Origin: Methanobacteriota archaeon
GTDB lineage: Archaea > Hydrothermarchaeota > Hydrothermarchaeia > Hydrothermarchaeales > BMS3B
DNA length: 32,726 nt
Direction of reading: 5' to 3'
NCBI GenBank assembly: GCA_013152685.1
Contig: JAADFX010000043.1
Coordinates: 1 to 32,726 of the forward strand
A program made the translations under genes and the position numbers. Shown piece after piece: positions 19,391 to 28,159 of this stretch. Every line of letters begins with the position of its first letter. Positions within the stretch are counted from its first letter, which is position 1. The notes under the pieces are model-generated. The model ran no database searches and had not been told where the DNA came from. It saw only the letters and a program-made list of their open reading frames with translations.

Positions 19391-19908
19391 AGGGTGAAGG
19401 GGATGTCCGCACAGTCCTCAGGATAAACGACGGCGAGGAGCTCCGCGCCTTCGTGGAGGAGCTTCAGCGGGAGCTCCCGGGCGTGGAGGTGGTGGAGGAC
19501 GGGAGCCTGAGCCCTCCTCCGGCTCTGGGCATAGGGAACATAAGCTACCACGGTGTGCCGCGGCACAGGGAGGCGAGGGCCTTCAGGAAAATTGTGCGGA
19601 TGGCAGCCTCGCGGGGCGCCGGGGAGGAAGCTCCGGCGCGGGGAACCGGCGCGGAGGTGAAGATTTTCACCACACCCACCTGCCGCTTCTGCGAGAGGGC
19701 GGTGGTTGCGGCCGCGGAGCTCGCCATGGGGGGCGAGGTGGGGTGGCTCAGGATATACGATGCGGTGGAGTTCCCGGAGCTGGCGGAGGAGTATGAGGTC
19801 ACCGCCGTGCCCAAGGTGGTGATAGACGACAGGGTGTTCATAGAGGCGCAGACCACCGCCGGGGAGTACGCACGCCTGATCCGCCGGGGGCTGGACCAGC
19901 TCCGGTGA
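19387..19908 (+). CDS. Glutaredoxin/protein-disulfide-oxidoreductase-like protein with one CxxC
   Basis: KIFTTPTCRFCERAVVAAAELA...EYEVTAVPKVVIDDRVFIEAQT; N-terminal part ISYHGVPRHREARAFRKIV resembles the first PDO unit but lacks CxxC. Confidence 0.8.
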   Translation: MKGEGDVRTVLRINDGEELRAFVEELQRELPGVEVVEDGSLSPPPALGIGNISYHGVPRHREARAFRKIVRMAASRGAGEEAPARGTGAEVKIFTTPTCRFCERAVVAAAELAMGGEVGWLRIYDAVEFPELAEEYEVTAVPKVVIDDRVFIEAQTTAGEYARLIRRGLDQLR

Positions 19909-20057
19909 GGTATGTAAATTTTTTCTCACAGCTTATCCGGTATTTAGAAAAGTTTTGAGCAATCGCCAGTTTTATAAAATTTTATTAAGTGCGTATTAAA
20001 AAAATATATTAAAAAAAATTAAATACCCCGCCCTCCCGTATTATATTGGGGATTACC

Positions 20058-21989
20058 ATGAGGAGGGTTTTGAAACATGGAGCTGTGCCGGCGCTCCTGC
20101 TGGGGCTCCTGCTCCTGGCGGGAAGTGCCGGTGCAGAGGAGTTTAAGGGGCAGTGCAAGACCTGCCACGGTGACGTCTACAGCTTCCTGGAGGAGGGCAA
20201 GCACTCAGCGCTCGACTGCAGCACCTGCCACGGCGACAGCTCAGAGCAGCTCAAGAGCCACATGTCCAGCCCCAAGCAGACAAAGCCCAGCGTCAAGCCG
20301 ATAAAGGAGGGTCCCAAGTTCTGCGGGCAGTGCCACCAGAAGTACTACGAGCAGTACCGCCAGGTGAACTGGAAGTCCACGCCGAAGGTGGAGAAGGGCA
20401 CCCCGGTCGGCCGCGCACCGGCCTTTGACCTGCTGCTACACCGCTACGGCTTCGTGTTTGAGCACGCGGAGCCCAGGAGCCACATCTTCATGCTGCTGGA
20501 CCACGTGATAGTGGACAGGGGCTACAAGGGCAGGTTCAGACTTCAGGACTACAGGCTGTTTGCTCCGCCGGAGGGCTGGGACGGCAACATCCAGAAGCTC
20601 ATAGTGGATGCCGGCAAGAACTACGAGAACGCTCCCTGGAAGGGCAAGCAGGACGTTGCCGGGATAAAGCCCTGGACCTTCGGCGCCGGCAACAGGGTGT
20701 GCCTGAACTGCAAGACCACCGACTACATCGTTGGCTGGGAGACCATATCCAAGGGCGGCAACACCACGGGCTATGCGAAGTTTGTCAGAGCCGGCAACGA
20801 CGTGGCGGCTGAGGACATTGCCAGGGGCACTGTGAAGTACTCCCTCAACTGCGTCCACTGCCACGACCCGCACTTTGCGAAGATGCGCGTGGTCAGGGAT
20901 GCGCTGATAGAGGCGGTTAAGGAGAGGGGACCCTTCCCCTACGACAGCGCAAAGAACAAGAAGGCCATGGAGAAGCTCAGGGTGGTGGCATACCCGGCGG
21001 TGAAGAAGAACTACAGGGAGGTCATAGTCTGGGACGCCGAGGAGAAGGATCCCAAGCTCAACTGGCTCACCTGCGCCCAGTGCCACGTGGACTATGAGTG
21101 CAACCCTGTGACAGACATCAAGACCGACAAGAAGCTCAAGTTCGAGGATCCGCGCACCAACGTCTTCACCTGGCGCAACATTGAGGACGGCTACAAGTTC
21201 TACACCGAGGAGCTGGGAATCTACACCTTCAGGCACGGCATCTCCAAGGCGAGGCTGATAAAGATACAGCACCCCGAGGTGGAGGTCTGGTGGGAGAGCA
21301 AGCACGAGCGTGCTGGTGTCACCTGCATAGACTGCCACATGCCGGAGCAGGACGGCATAAAGCTGCACTCGCCAATAAGTCCGCAGGACGTGGGCGTGGA
21401 CAAAACCTGCCTGAACTGCCACACCAACTGGAACGAGGAGCAGGCGAACTACGTGATTGAGGCGATACAGGAGTACTCCAAGGGCAAGATGCGCGACGCC
21501 GAGTTCCACCTCTCCAGGCTGGTGGAGACCATAGCCTTCGCCGACAAGCTGGGCGTTGACGAGGCAAAGCTGGAGGAGGCCAGGGAGCTGCACAGCAGGG
21601 CGCACATGAACTGGGAGTGGTGGACCGCCGAGAACAGCGACGGCTTCCACGATCCGGACGAGGCCTGGCTGACGCTGGGCAGGGCCTCGAGGCTGGCGGA
21701 GAAGGGCTGGAAGATGCTGGACGAGGAGATAAAGAAGAAGCTGACAGAGATCTCCGCCACAAGGCCCGAGACGGGTGCGGCGCTCGCCGAGGAGTACGAG
21801 AGGCTTGCCAGCAAGTACGAGGAGCTGAGCCAGCGCGTCCAGGAGCTGGAGTCTGAGGTGGAGCAGGTGAAGAGCGCGCCGCCTGCCGCACCGGAGGAGA
21901 AGGGCGTCTGCGGTCCCACCTCGGTGGCTGCGCTTGCCCTTCTGCCAGTGGCGGGCTACGCACTGCTCAGGAGAAGGAGGAAGCTCTGA
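20058..21989 (+). CDS. Octaheme cytochrome c nitrite reductase-like protein (ONR) with CGP-CTERM-like tail
   Basis: Signal peptide; heme motifs CKTCH, CSTCH, CGQCH, CLNCK, CVHCH, CAQCH, CIDCH, CLNCH; HPEVEVWWESKHERAGVTCIDCHMP as in NrfA/ONR; C-terminus KGVCGPTSVAALALLPVAGYALLRRRRKL. Confidence 0.88.
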   Translation: MRRVLKHGAVPALLLGLLLLAGSAGAEEFKGQCKTCHGDVYSFLEEGKHSALDCSTCHGDSSEQLKSHMSSPKQTKPSVKPIKEGPKFCGQCHQKYYEQYRQVNWKSTPKVEKGTPVGRAPAFDLLLHRYGFVFEHAEPRSHIFMLLDHVIVDRGYKGRFRLQDYRLFAPPEGWDGNIQKLIVDAGKNYENAPWKGKQDVAGIKPWTFGAGNRVCLNCKTTDYIVGWETISKGGNTTGYAKFVRAGNDVAAEDIARGTVKYSLNCVHCHDPHFAKMRVVRDALIEAVKERGPFPYDSAKNKKAMEKLRVVAYPAVKKNYREVIVWDAEEKDPKLNWLTCAQCHVDYECNPVTDIKTDKKLKFEDPRTNVFTWRNIEDGYKFYTEELGIYTFRHGISKARLIKIQHPEVEVWWESKHERAGVTCIDCHMPEQDGIKLHSPISPQDVGVDKTCLNCHTNWNEEQANYVIEAIQEYSKGKMRDAEFHLSRLVETIAFADKLGVDEAKLEEARELHSRAHMNWEWWTAENSDGFHDPDEAWLTLGRASRLAEKGWKMLDEEIKKKLTEISATRPETGAALAEEYERLASKYEELSQRVQELESEVEQVKSAPPAAPEEKGVCGPTSVAALALLPVAGYALLRRRRKL

Positions 21990-22121
21990 GCTTCCCTCTT
22001 TTTATTTTTTTCTGGGACTGCAGCACGGGCTGCCTCCGGCTTTTAAAGGAAAAGTTTATAGCTGTCCCAGTACACCTTTTCCATCGTTACATAACTCTGA
22101 GTTAGCCGTGTGGTGTGGCAG

Positions 22122-23405
22122 ATGAACAACAGAGAGGCAGCCTTCAGGGTCAGAGAGGTTCTGAAAGAGCACCACCGCTGGTTTGCGGAGAGCCTTCCCC
22201 TCATAGCCAGTGAGAACGTCACCTCCCTGCTGGTGCGCGAGGTGTGCGCCAGCGACTTCTCCCACCGCTATGCGGAGGGTGCACCGGGCAGGCGGTTCTA
22301 CCAGGGGTGCAGGTACATCGACGAGGTGGAGCTCCTCGCAATAGAGCTGGCGAAGAGGCTCTTCGACGCCCCCTACGTGAATGTACAGCCCACCTCGGGC
22401 ACAGTTGCCAACCTGGCGTGCTTCTTCGCCCTCACCAGGCCGGGAGATACCATGATGGCCCTCCAGGTGCCCCACGGGGGACACATCTCCCACGCGGAGC
22501 TCAGCGCCGCCGGTGTGCGCGGGCTGAGGGTGAAGAGCTTCCCCTTCGACGAGCATGAGATGAACATAGATGTGGACAGGGCGGCGGAGAAAATCCGCCG
22601 TGTTGAGCCGAAGCTGCTCCTTTTTGGCGCCAGCATCTTCCTGTTCCCCCACCCTGTGCGGGAGCTCAGCGAGGTCGCCAGAGAGGTGGGGGCCACAGTG
22701 ATGTACGACGCCGCCCATGTGCTGGGGCTAATCGCCGGGGGCAGGTTCCAGCAGCCCCTCAGGGAGGGGGCGGACGTGGTCTCCGCCTCAAGGCACAAGA
22801 CCTTTCCCGGTCCGCAGGGCGGGGTGATACTGGCCAGGGAGGAGTACGCCTCCCGCCTGAACAGGGCGGTTTTCCCGGGTCTGGTATCCAACCACCACCT
22901 CCACCACCTGGCAGGCTTTGCCGTAGCCCTTGCCGAGATGCTGGAGTTCGGCTCCGCGTATGCGGAGCAGGTGGTCAGGAACGCCAGAGCTCTCGCCCAG
23001 GCGCTTAGCGAGGAGGGCTTCAGGGTGCTGTGTGAGCACAAGGGCTTTACCGAGTCCCACCAGGTGCTCGTGGATGTGGCGGAGCAGGGCGGCGGCACCC
23101 GCGTGGCTGAGGCGCTGGAGAGGGCAAATATAATCCTCAACAAGAACCTCCTCCCCTGGGACGACATAAACAGGAGCGCAGACCCGAGCGGCATTCGCAT
23201 CGGCACCCAGGAGGTCACCCGCCTGGGGATGGGGAGCGGCGAGATGCAGACCATCGCGGAGCTGATAGCCAGGGTGGTCATAAAGGGGGAAAGCACCGAA
23301 AAAGTTAAAAAGGACGTTGCAGAATTGAGGAGAGAATTCAACCGGGTGCACTACAGTTTCGATGATGATGTGAAGGACGCTTACCAGTACATTGAGTTCT
23401 TTTAG
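22122..23405 (+). CDS. glyA: Serine (glycine) hydroxymethyltransferase
   Basis: LPLIASENVTSLLVREVCASDFSHRYAEGAPGRRFYQGCRYIDEVE...ASRHKTFPGPQGGVIL: SHMT PLP lysine motif. Confidence 0.95.
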   Translation: MNNREAAFRVREVLKEHHRWFAESLPLIASENVTSLLVREVCASDFSHRYAEGAPGRRFYQGCRYIDEVELLAIELAKRLFDAPYVNVQPTSGTVANLACFFALTRPGDTMMALQVPHGGHISHAELSAAGVRGLRVKSFPFDEHEMNIDVDRAAEKIRRVEPKLLLFGASIFLFPHPVRELSEVAREVGATVMYDAAHVLGLIAGGRFQQPLREGADVVSASRHKTFPGPQGGVILAREEYASRLNRAVFPGLVSNHHLHHLAGFAVALAEMLEFGSAYAEQVVRNARALAQALSEEGFRVLCEHKGFTESHQVLVDVAEQGGGTRVAEALERANIILNKNLLPWDDINRSADPSGIRIGTQEVTRLGMGSGEMQTIAELIARVVIKGESTEKVKKDVAELRREFNRVHYSFDDDVKDAYQYIEFF

Positions 23406-23545
23406 AAAAATTACGACGTGAAAAAACATGCATATAAAAGCACCTTTCAGATGGGCAGGCACTGGCTTGCATTCTGCAACAGGGAAACACTTTACAAAGT
23501 TAGGTTTACTCTCTAATATCGCCATTACGCACTGGAGAGTGTGAT

Positions 23546-24385
23546 ATGGAAGCGAAACTGGAAGAGCTTACAGCGAAGCGCGACGAACTCGAGGCAGAGA
23601 TTAGGAAGATGAAGCAGCAGGTGGTTGCAAAGCGCAAGCGCCTGCGGGAGCTCAACAAGCGCAAGCGGGACATTATAGAGGCGATAAAGAAGAAGAACAC
23701 GGAGGCAAACAAGGCCAGGGAGAAGCGCGATAAGCTCAACGCCGAGATAAAGAAGCTCAAGGCGCAGCGGGAGGAGGCGAACCAGGAGGTCAGGAAGATC
23801 CTGGAGGAGTACCGAGCCGCCAAGGAGCGCGCTCCCAAGGGCGACTTCAAGCGCCTCCAGAAGGAGAAGAACCGCCTGGAGTGGAAGCTTCAGACGAGCG
23901 TGCTGGAGATAAAGAAGGAAGACGAGCTGGTGAAGCGCATCGCCGAGATTGAGAAGGAGCTTGCGAACTACGCCGAGCTGATTGAGATCTCAAAGAAGCT
24001 GGAGAAGAAGCGCAAGGCATCGCGTAAGATTCACGAGAAGATAATAAAGCTCAGCGACGAGTCCCAGAAGTACCACGAGGCCTTCGTGGCGGCGGTGGAG
24101 AAGATAAAGGAGCTGGAGCAGAAGATAGATGAGATAAACAAGGAGAAGCTCGCCCTCACAGAGGAGCTGGACAGGCTGAACGCCGAGCTCGACGAGAAGG
24201 TTCCCCAGCTGAAGGAGCTGGAGAAGGAGATAGTGGAGCTTGAGACGGGTATAGAGCTCCTCCACCGCGAGAAGAGCGAGAAGGAGCTGCGCGAGGAGGC
24301 GAAGGCGATTTACGAGCGCTTCAAGCGGGGAGAGAAGCTGGACCTGGAGGACATATACCTGCTGAGGCGTTTCAACCTGGTGTGA
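23546..24385 (+). CDS. Long coiled-coil protein (COG1340-like, archaeal)
   Basis: Continuous heptad-rich charged sequence over 279 aa; TATA-like catataaaag near 23431. Confidence 0.82.
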   Translation: MEAKLEELTAKRDELEAEIRKMKQQVVAKRKRLRELNKRKRDIIEAIKKKNTEANKAREKRDKLNAEIKKLKAQREEANQEVRKILEEYRAAKERAPKGDFKRLQKEKNRLEWKLQTSVLEIKKEDELVKRIAEIEKELANYAELIEISKKLEKKRKASRKIHEKIIKLSDESQKYHEAFVAAVEKIKELEQKIDEINKEKLALTEELDRLNAELDEKVPQLKELEKEIVELETGIELLHREKSEKELREEAKAIYERFKRGEKLDLEDIYLLRRFNLV

Positions 24386-24399
24386 AGAGTACAGTTGCG

Positions 24400-24418
24400 G
24401 GGAAACCTGAGGTTTCCC
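24400..24418 (+). repeat. Perfect hairpin GGGAAACC-TGA-GGTTTCCC before the DUF373 ATG
   Basis: 8-bp arms, 3-nt loop, ends 9 nt before ATG 24428. Confidence 0.6.
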
Positions 24419-24427
24419 GTAGTGCTT

Positions 24428-25480
24428 ATGGAGAAGATATACGTAATCTGCGTCGACCGCGACGCCGATATCACCCGGAAGGCAGGGGAGAAGGGGCCTA
24501 TTCTGGGCAGGGAGGAAAACCTGCGCGTTGCGGTCAAGCTCGGTCTTGCGGACCCCTCTGAGAGCGACACCAACACCATCTTCGAGGCGGTCAGGCTTTA
24601 CGACTACTACAGGGAGCAGGGGCGGGAGGTCAGGGTCGCCACGCTGGTGGGGGATGAGAACGTCGGCGTTGTCAGCGACGAGGCTATAGCGAGGCAGCTG
24701 GACGAGATTCTCCGGGAGTTTGAGCCCGACGGCGTGGTGCTGGTCACCGACGGTGCCGAGGATGAGCACATCCTCCCCATTGTGGAGTCCCGCGCCAAGG
24801 TTATATCTGTGAGCAGGGTGATTGTGAAGCAGAGCGAGCAGCTGGAGAGCACCTACTACCTCCTGCTGGACTTCATGAAGGGCATAGCCAGCGACCCGAA
24901 GCTGTCCAGGATAATAATAGGCCTCCCGGGGATAGCGCTGGTGCTGTACATGCTCCTGGGGCCCCACAGCTGGCGCCTCATAGGCGGCATCCTGGGAGTT
25001 TTCCTGATAATCAAGGGCTTCGACCTGGAGGGGGTTATCTCCAGGAGCTTTCAGGACTTCAAGACCTCCTTCATTGCAGGCAGGCTCTCCTTCTTCACCT
25101 ACCTGGTGGCGGTGATTCTGGCGGTGCTGGGCGCCTTTATAGGCTGGCAGGAGGTGGAGGCGCGCGGCTACCAGAGCCACCTGGAGGGCGTCCCCGACTT
25201 CATCGTGGCCTCCATAGACTTCTTCATGTTCGCGGCGCTCATCGCCCTCCTCGGGAAGAGCATAGACGCCCTGCTGGAGGAGGAGAGCGTCAGCAGGTAC
25301 ATGGTGCTGGCGGTGTTCGTCATAGCCCTGAGGCTCATCCTGGACTCTGTTGCCCTCTACATAAGGGGCAACATAGCCAATGAGATGTTTGCCCTCTCCC
25401 TGACCCTCGGGCTGGTGCTCACCATGATCGCCTTCCTGGGGATCAGGGGGAGGAGCAGGGGAAGGGTAGAAGCCTCGTAG
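24428..25480 (+). CDS. DUF373 family membrane protein
   Basis: MEKIYVICVDRDADITRKAGEKGPILGREENLRVAVKLGLADPSESDTNTIFEAVRLYDYYREQG...VVLVTDGAEDEHILPIVESRAKV followed by TM segments. Confidence 0.9.
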   Translation: MEKIYVICVDRDADITRKAGEKGPILGREENLRVAVKLGLADPSESDTNTIFEAVRLYDYYREQGREVRVATLVGDENVGVVSDEAIARQLDEILREFEPDGVVLVTDGAEDEHILPIVESRAKVISVSRVIVKQSEQLESTYYLLLDFMKGIASDPKLSRIIIGLPGIALVLYMLLGPHSWRLIGGILGVFLIIKGFDLEGVISRSFQDFKTSFIAGRLSFFTYLVAVILAVLGAFIGWQEVEARGYQSHLEGVPDFIVASIDFFMFAALIALLGKSIDALLEEESVSRYMVLAVFVIALRLILDSVALYIRGNIANEMFALSLTLGLVLTMIAFLGIRGRSRGRVEAS

Positions 25481-25490
25481 AGGGACGGCC

Positions 25491-26267
25491 ATGGAGAGGA
25501 TAGCAATAATAGGAGGCACTGGCATATACGACCCGGAGCTCTTCGGAGAGAGGGAGAAGAGGGTGCTGACGACGCCCTACGGGAGGGCCTCACCTGCCTT
25601 TATCGGGGAGCTCGCCGGGAGGAGTGTTGTCTTCATGCCCCGCCACGGCACCGGACACGAGCGGCCCCCCCACAGGGTGAACTACCGCGCCAACATCTAC
25701 GCCCTCAAGCAGCTGGGGGTGGGCAGGATAATTGCCACCAACTCCGTGGGCGGGATAAACCCGGAGCTCTCCCCGGGAGACCTGGTGGTGCCCCACGACT
25801 TCATAGACTTCACACGCACCAGAAGGGTGACCTTCTACGACACCCAGGCGGTGCACGTGGACATGAGCCAGCCCTACTGCCCCGAGCTCAGGGAGGCGCT
25901 CATCCGCGCTGGCAGAGGTGCCGGCGGGGTGAAGGAGCGCGGCGTATATGCCGCCACGGAGGGACCGCGCTTTGAGACGCCGGCGGAGATACGCATGCTC
26001 TCCATGCTCGGGTGCGACATAGTGGGCATGACGGGCATACCCGAGGCGGTGCTCGCCAGGGAGCTTGAGATCTGCTACGCCAGCATAGCCACGGTTACAA
26101 ACTATGCCGCCGGCACAAAGCAGGAGAAGCTCACCGCCACGGAGGTGGTGGAGGTGGTGAGGCGCAACGAGGAGAGGCTGAGGAGGCTCATCCAGGAGGC
26201 GGTTGGGCTCATCCCGGAGGAGAGAAACTGCCCCTGCGCCACTGCGCTTGAGGAGGCACGGGTGTAG
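25491..26267 (+). CDS. mtnP: S-methyl-5'-thioadenosine phosphorylase family (MTAP/MTIP)
   Basis: IAIIGGTGIYDPELFGE...MPRHGTGHERPPHRVNYRANIYALKQLGV...YAATEGPRFETPAEIRMLSMLGCDIVGMTGIPEAVLARE. Confidence 0.92.
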   Translation: MERIAIIGGTGIYDPELFGEREKRVLTTPYGRASPAFIGELAGRSVVFMPRHGTGHERPPHRVNYRANIYALKQLGVGRIIATNSVGGINPELSPGDLVVPHDFIDFTRTRRVTFYDTQAVHVDMSQPYCPELREALIRAGRGAGGVKERGVYAATEGPRFETPAEIRMLSMLGCDIVGMTGIPEAVLARELEICYASIATVTNYAAGTKQEKLTATEVVEVVRRNEERLRRLIQEAVGLIPEERNCPCATALEEARV

Positions 26268-26269
26268 GG

Positions 26270-27193
26270 CTACCTCCACCTGTCGAAGATGCTCGCAAGC
26301 CCCCTGGGCTTGAATATCACCATCGCCACCAGCAGGGCGCCGATTATTACAAAGCGCTCGAAGCTCAGCCCCAGGTTTTTGAGGCCCTCCCAGATGAGGG
26401 TCACCACCACGGTGCCCACAATTGGGCCCTCGAGGGTGGCGAGCCCACCAGCTATGGCGTAGATCACCGGCCAGAAGGAGTTGTGCACACTGTATATCTC
26501 AGGGGTGATGTAGGCGAAGCTGTGAGTCTGGAGCGCCCCCGCCAGGCCCGCGATGTAGGTGCTTATGAGAAAGGCCACGAGCTTGTACCTCACCACGTCC
26601 ACGCCGAGGACCTTGGCCTCGAGCTCATTCTCGCGTATAGCCGCGAAGGCAACGCCCAGCCTGGAGCGCATTATCCAGTACACGAGCAGCGTGGTGGCTA
26701 TGGCGAGGAGCAGCATGAAGTAGTACTCGTAGAGGTAGCGGTGCTCCAGGGTGGCGCTGAAGAACCGCCTTGCGGGTATGCCGTCCACACCACCGAAGAT
26801 GTCGGTGAACTGGTTGAGGAATATGGTGCCTATTATTATTGAGAAGCCGAAGGTCACCATCGCCAGGAACCACTCGCGCAGGCGGACGCAGATGGCACCC
26901 ACCAGCAGCCCCGCGAGGGCGGCGAAGCCGGCGCCTATGAAGATGGTGATGAAGGGCGAGAGCTCCAGCCTCGAGGCGAGCAGGGCAGAGGCGTAGCCGC
27001 CTATGCCGAAGAAGGCTGCGTGCCCCAGGGATGCCTGCCCCGAGTAGGTGAGGAGGTTCCAGGAGTGGGTGTATATGATGAAGATGACCATTATTATGAG
27101 CACCTTCATCAGATAGGGGCTGTCTCCGGCGACCAGCGGCAGGAGCAGCCCGGCGAGCAGGGCAGCCGCCCAGAGGAGGTGGGCCCTCTTCAC
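26270..27193 (-). CDS. Branched-chain amino acid ABC transporter permease, LivM-like
   Basis: NLLTYSGQASLGHAAFFGIGGYASALLA...RSRLGVAFAAIRENELEAKVLGVDVVRYKLVAFLISTYIAGLAGAL. Confidence 0.92.
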   Translation of the reverse strand: MKRAHLLWAAALLAGLLLPLVAGDSPYLMKVLIIMVIFIIYTHSWNLLTYSGQASLGHAAFFGIGGYASALLASRLELSPFITIFIGAGFAALAGLLVGAICVRLREWFLAMVTFGFSIIIGTIFLNQFTDIFGGVDGIPARRFFSATLEHRYLYEYYFMLLLAIATTLLVYWIMRSRLGVAFAAIRENELEAKVLGVDVVRYKLVAFLISTYIAGLAGALQTHSFAYITPEIYSVHNSFWPVIYAIAGGLATLEGPIVGTVVVTLIWEGLKNLGLSFERFVIIGALLVAMVIFKPRGLASIFDRWR

Positions 27194-28068
27194 TCCTCAC
27201 CCTCCCCGAAGATTCCATGGGGTCTGACTACCAGGACTGCGATGAGGATGAGGAAGGATATGGCGTCCTTCCAGTGGTTGCCGAAAAGGTAGCCTCCGGC
27301 GTTTTCGGCGATGCCGTAGATGAGGCCGCCCACAATTGCGCCGGGTATGCTCCCCAGTCCGCCGAGGATGATTATGGCGAAGGCCTTGATCGCAGGAAGG
27401 GAGCCGGTGTAGGGGTTGAAGAGCTGGCCGCTTATTGCCCACAGCGCCCCCGCCGCGGCGGCGAGGGCGACGCCGAGGCCGAAGCAGAGCATGTCTATCC
27501 TCTCCACGTTGATGCCCATGAGCTGCGCCGCCTTCCTGTTCTGACTGGTGGCGCGCATCGCCCTGCCCAGACGCGTCTTCTTCAGGAAGAGGTGCAGGGC
27601 GATGAGGATCAGCGCTGTGAAGCCCACCAGTATCACGTAGTCCAGGGGGAGGTTTATCCCGCCCAGGGGGATGGTCTTCGCCGCGTAGGGGCTGTGCATG
27701 CTCCTGAAGTCGTCGCCCCACAGGAAGGCGACGCCGTTCTGGAGGATGTATATTAAGCCCAGGCTGACGAAGATTTCGTTGAGCTTGCCGGTGCCCATGA
27801 TGGGCCTGAAGGCCAGCCGCTCCACGGCTATGCCCAGAAGGCCCAGGATGAGCATCGCCGGCAGAATTGCCAGGTAGGGGTTTATCCCCAGCAGCACCAC
27901 TATCCAGAAGGTGGCGTAGCAGCCCAGCATCAGAAACTCGCCGTGGGCGAAGTTCACCACCTTCATCACGCCGAAGATCAGGGTCAAGCCCGTGGCGAGC
28001 AGCATGTAGATGCAGCCCGCATATATGCCCCAGAAAAGCACCTGCAGTGCTATGCTAAGCTCCGGCAT
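27190..28068 (-). CDS. Branched-chain amino acid ABC transporter permease, LivH-like
   Basis: LTLIFGVMKVVNFAHGEFLMLGCYATFWI...TRLGRAMRATSQNRKAAQLMGINVERID...AFAIIILGGLGSIPGAIVGGLIYGIAE. Confidence 0.92.
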   Translation of the reverse strand: MPELSIALQVLFWGIYAGCIYMLLATGLTLIFGVMKVVNFAHGEFLMLGCYATFWIVVLLGINPYLAILPAMLILGLLGIAVERLAFRPIMGTGKLNEIFVSLGLIYILQNGVAFLWGDDFRSMHSPYAAKTIPLGGINLPLDYVILVGFTALILIALHLFLKKTRLGRAMRATSQNRKAAQLMGINVERIDMLCFGLGVALAAAAGALWAISGQLFNPYTGSLPAIKAFAIIILGGLGSIPGAIVGGLIYGIAENAGGYLFGNHWKDAISFLILIAVLVVRPHGIFGEGEE

Positions 28069-28159
28069 GCCATCACGTGATGTGAATAAAGCGCGGGGAT
28101 TTAAAAAATTTTCCCGGGTTGCCATATAATCTTAAAACGTTAAACACCTGTTCTGAGCC

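Noticed and set aside
20436-21650. Minus-strand ORF of 404 aa opposite the octaheme cytochrome
   Set aside because: Shadow ORF; the plus strand has eight heme motifs and a signal peptide.
23451-23516. Tiny ORF MGRHWLAFCNRETLYKVRFTL in the leader of the coiled-coil gene
   Set aside because: Its ATG probably lies at or before the transcription start implied by the TATA at about 23431, and there is no clear Shine-Dalgarno.
23990-25525. Minus-strand ORF of 511 aa
   Set aside because: Antisense to the coiled-coil and DUF373 genes; Leu/Gln/His-rich shadow frame.
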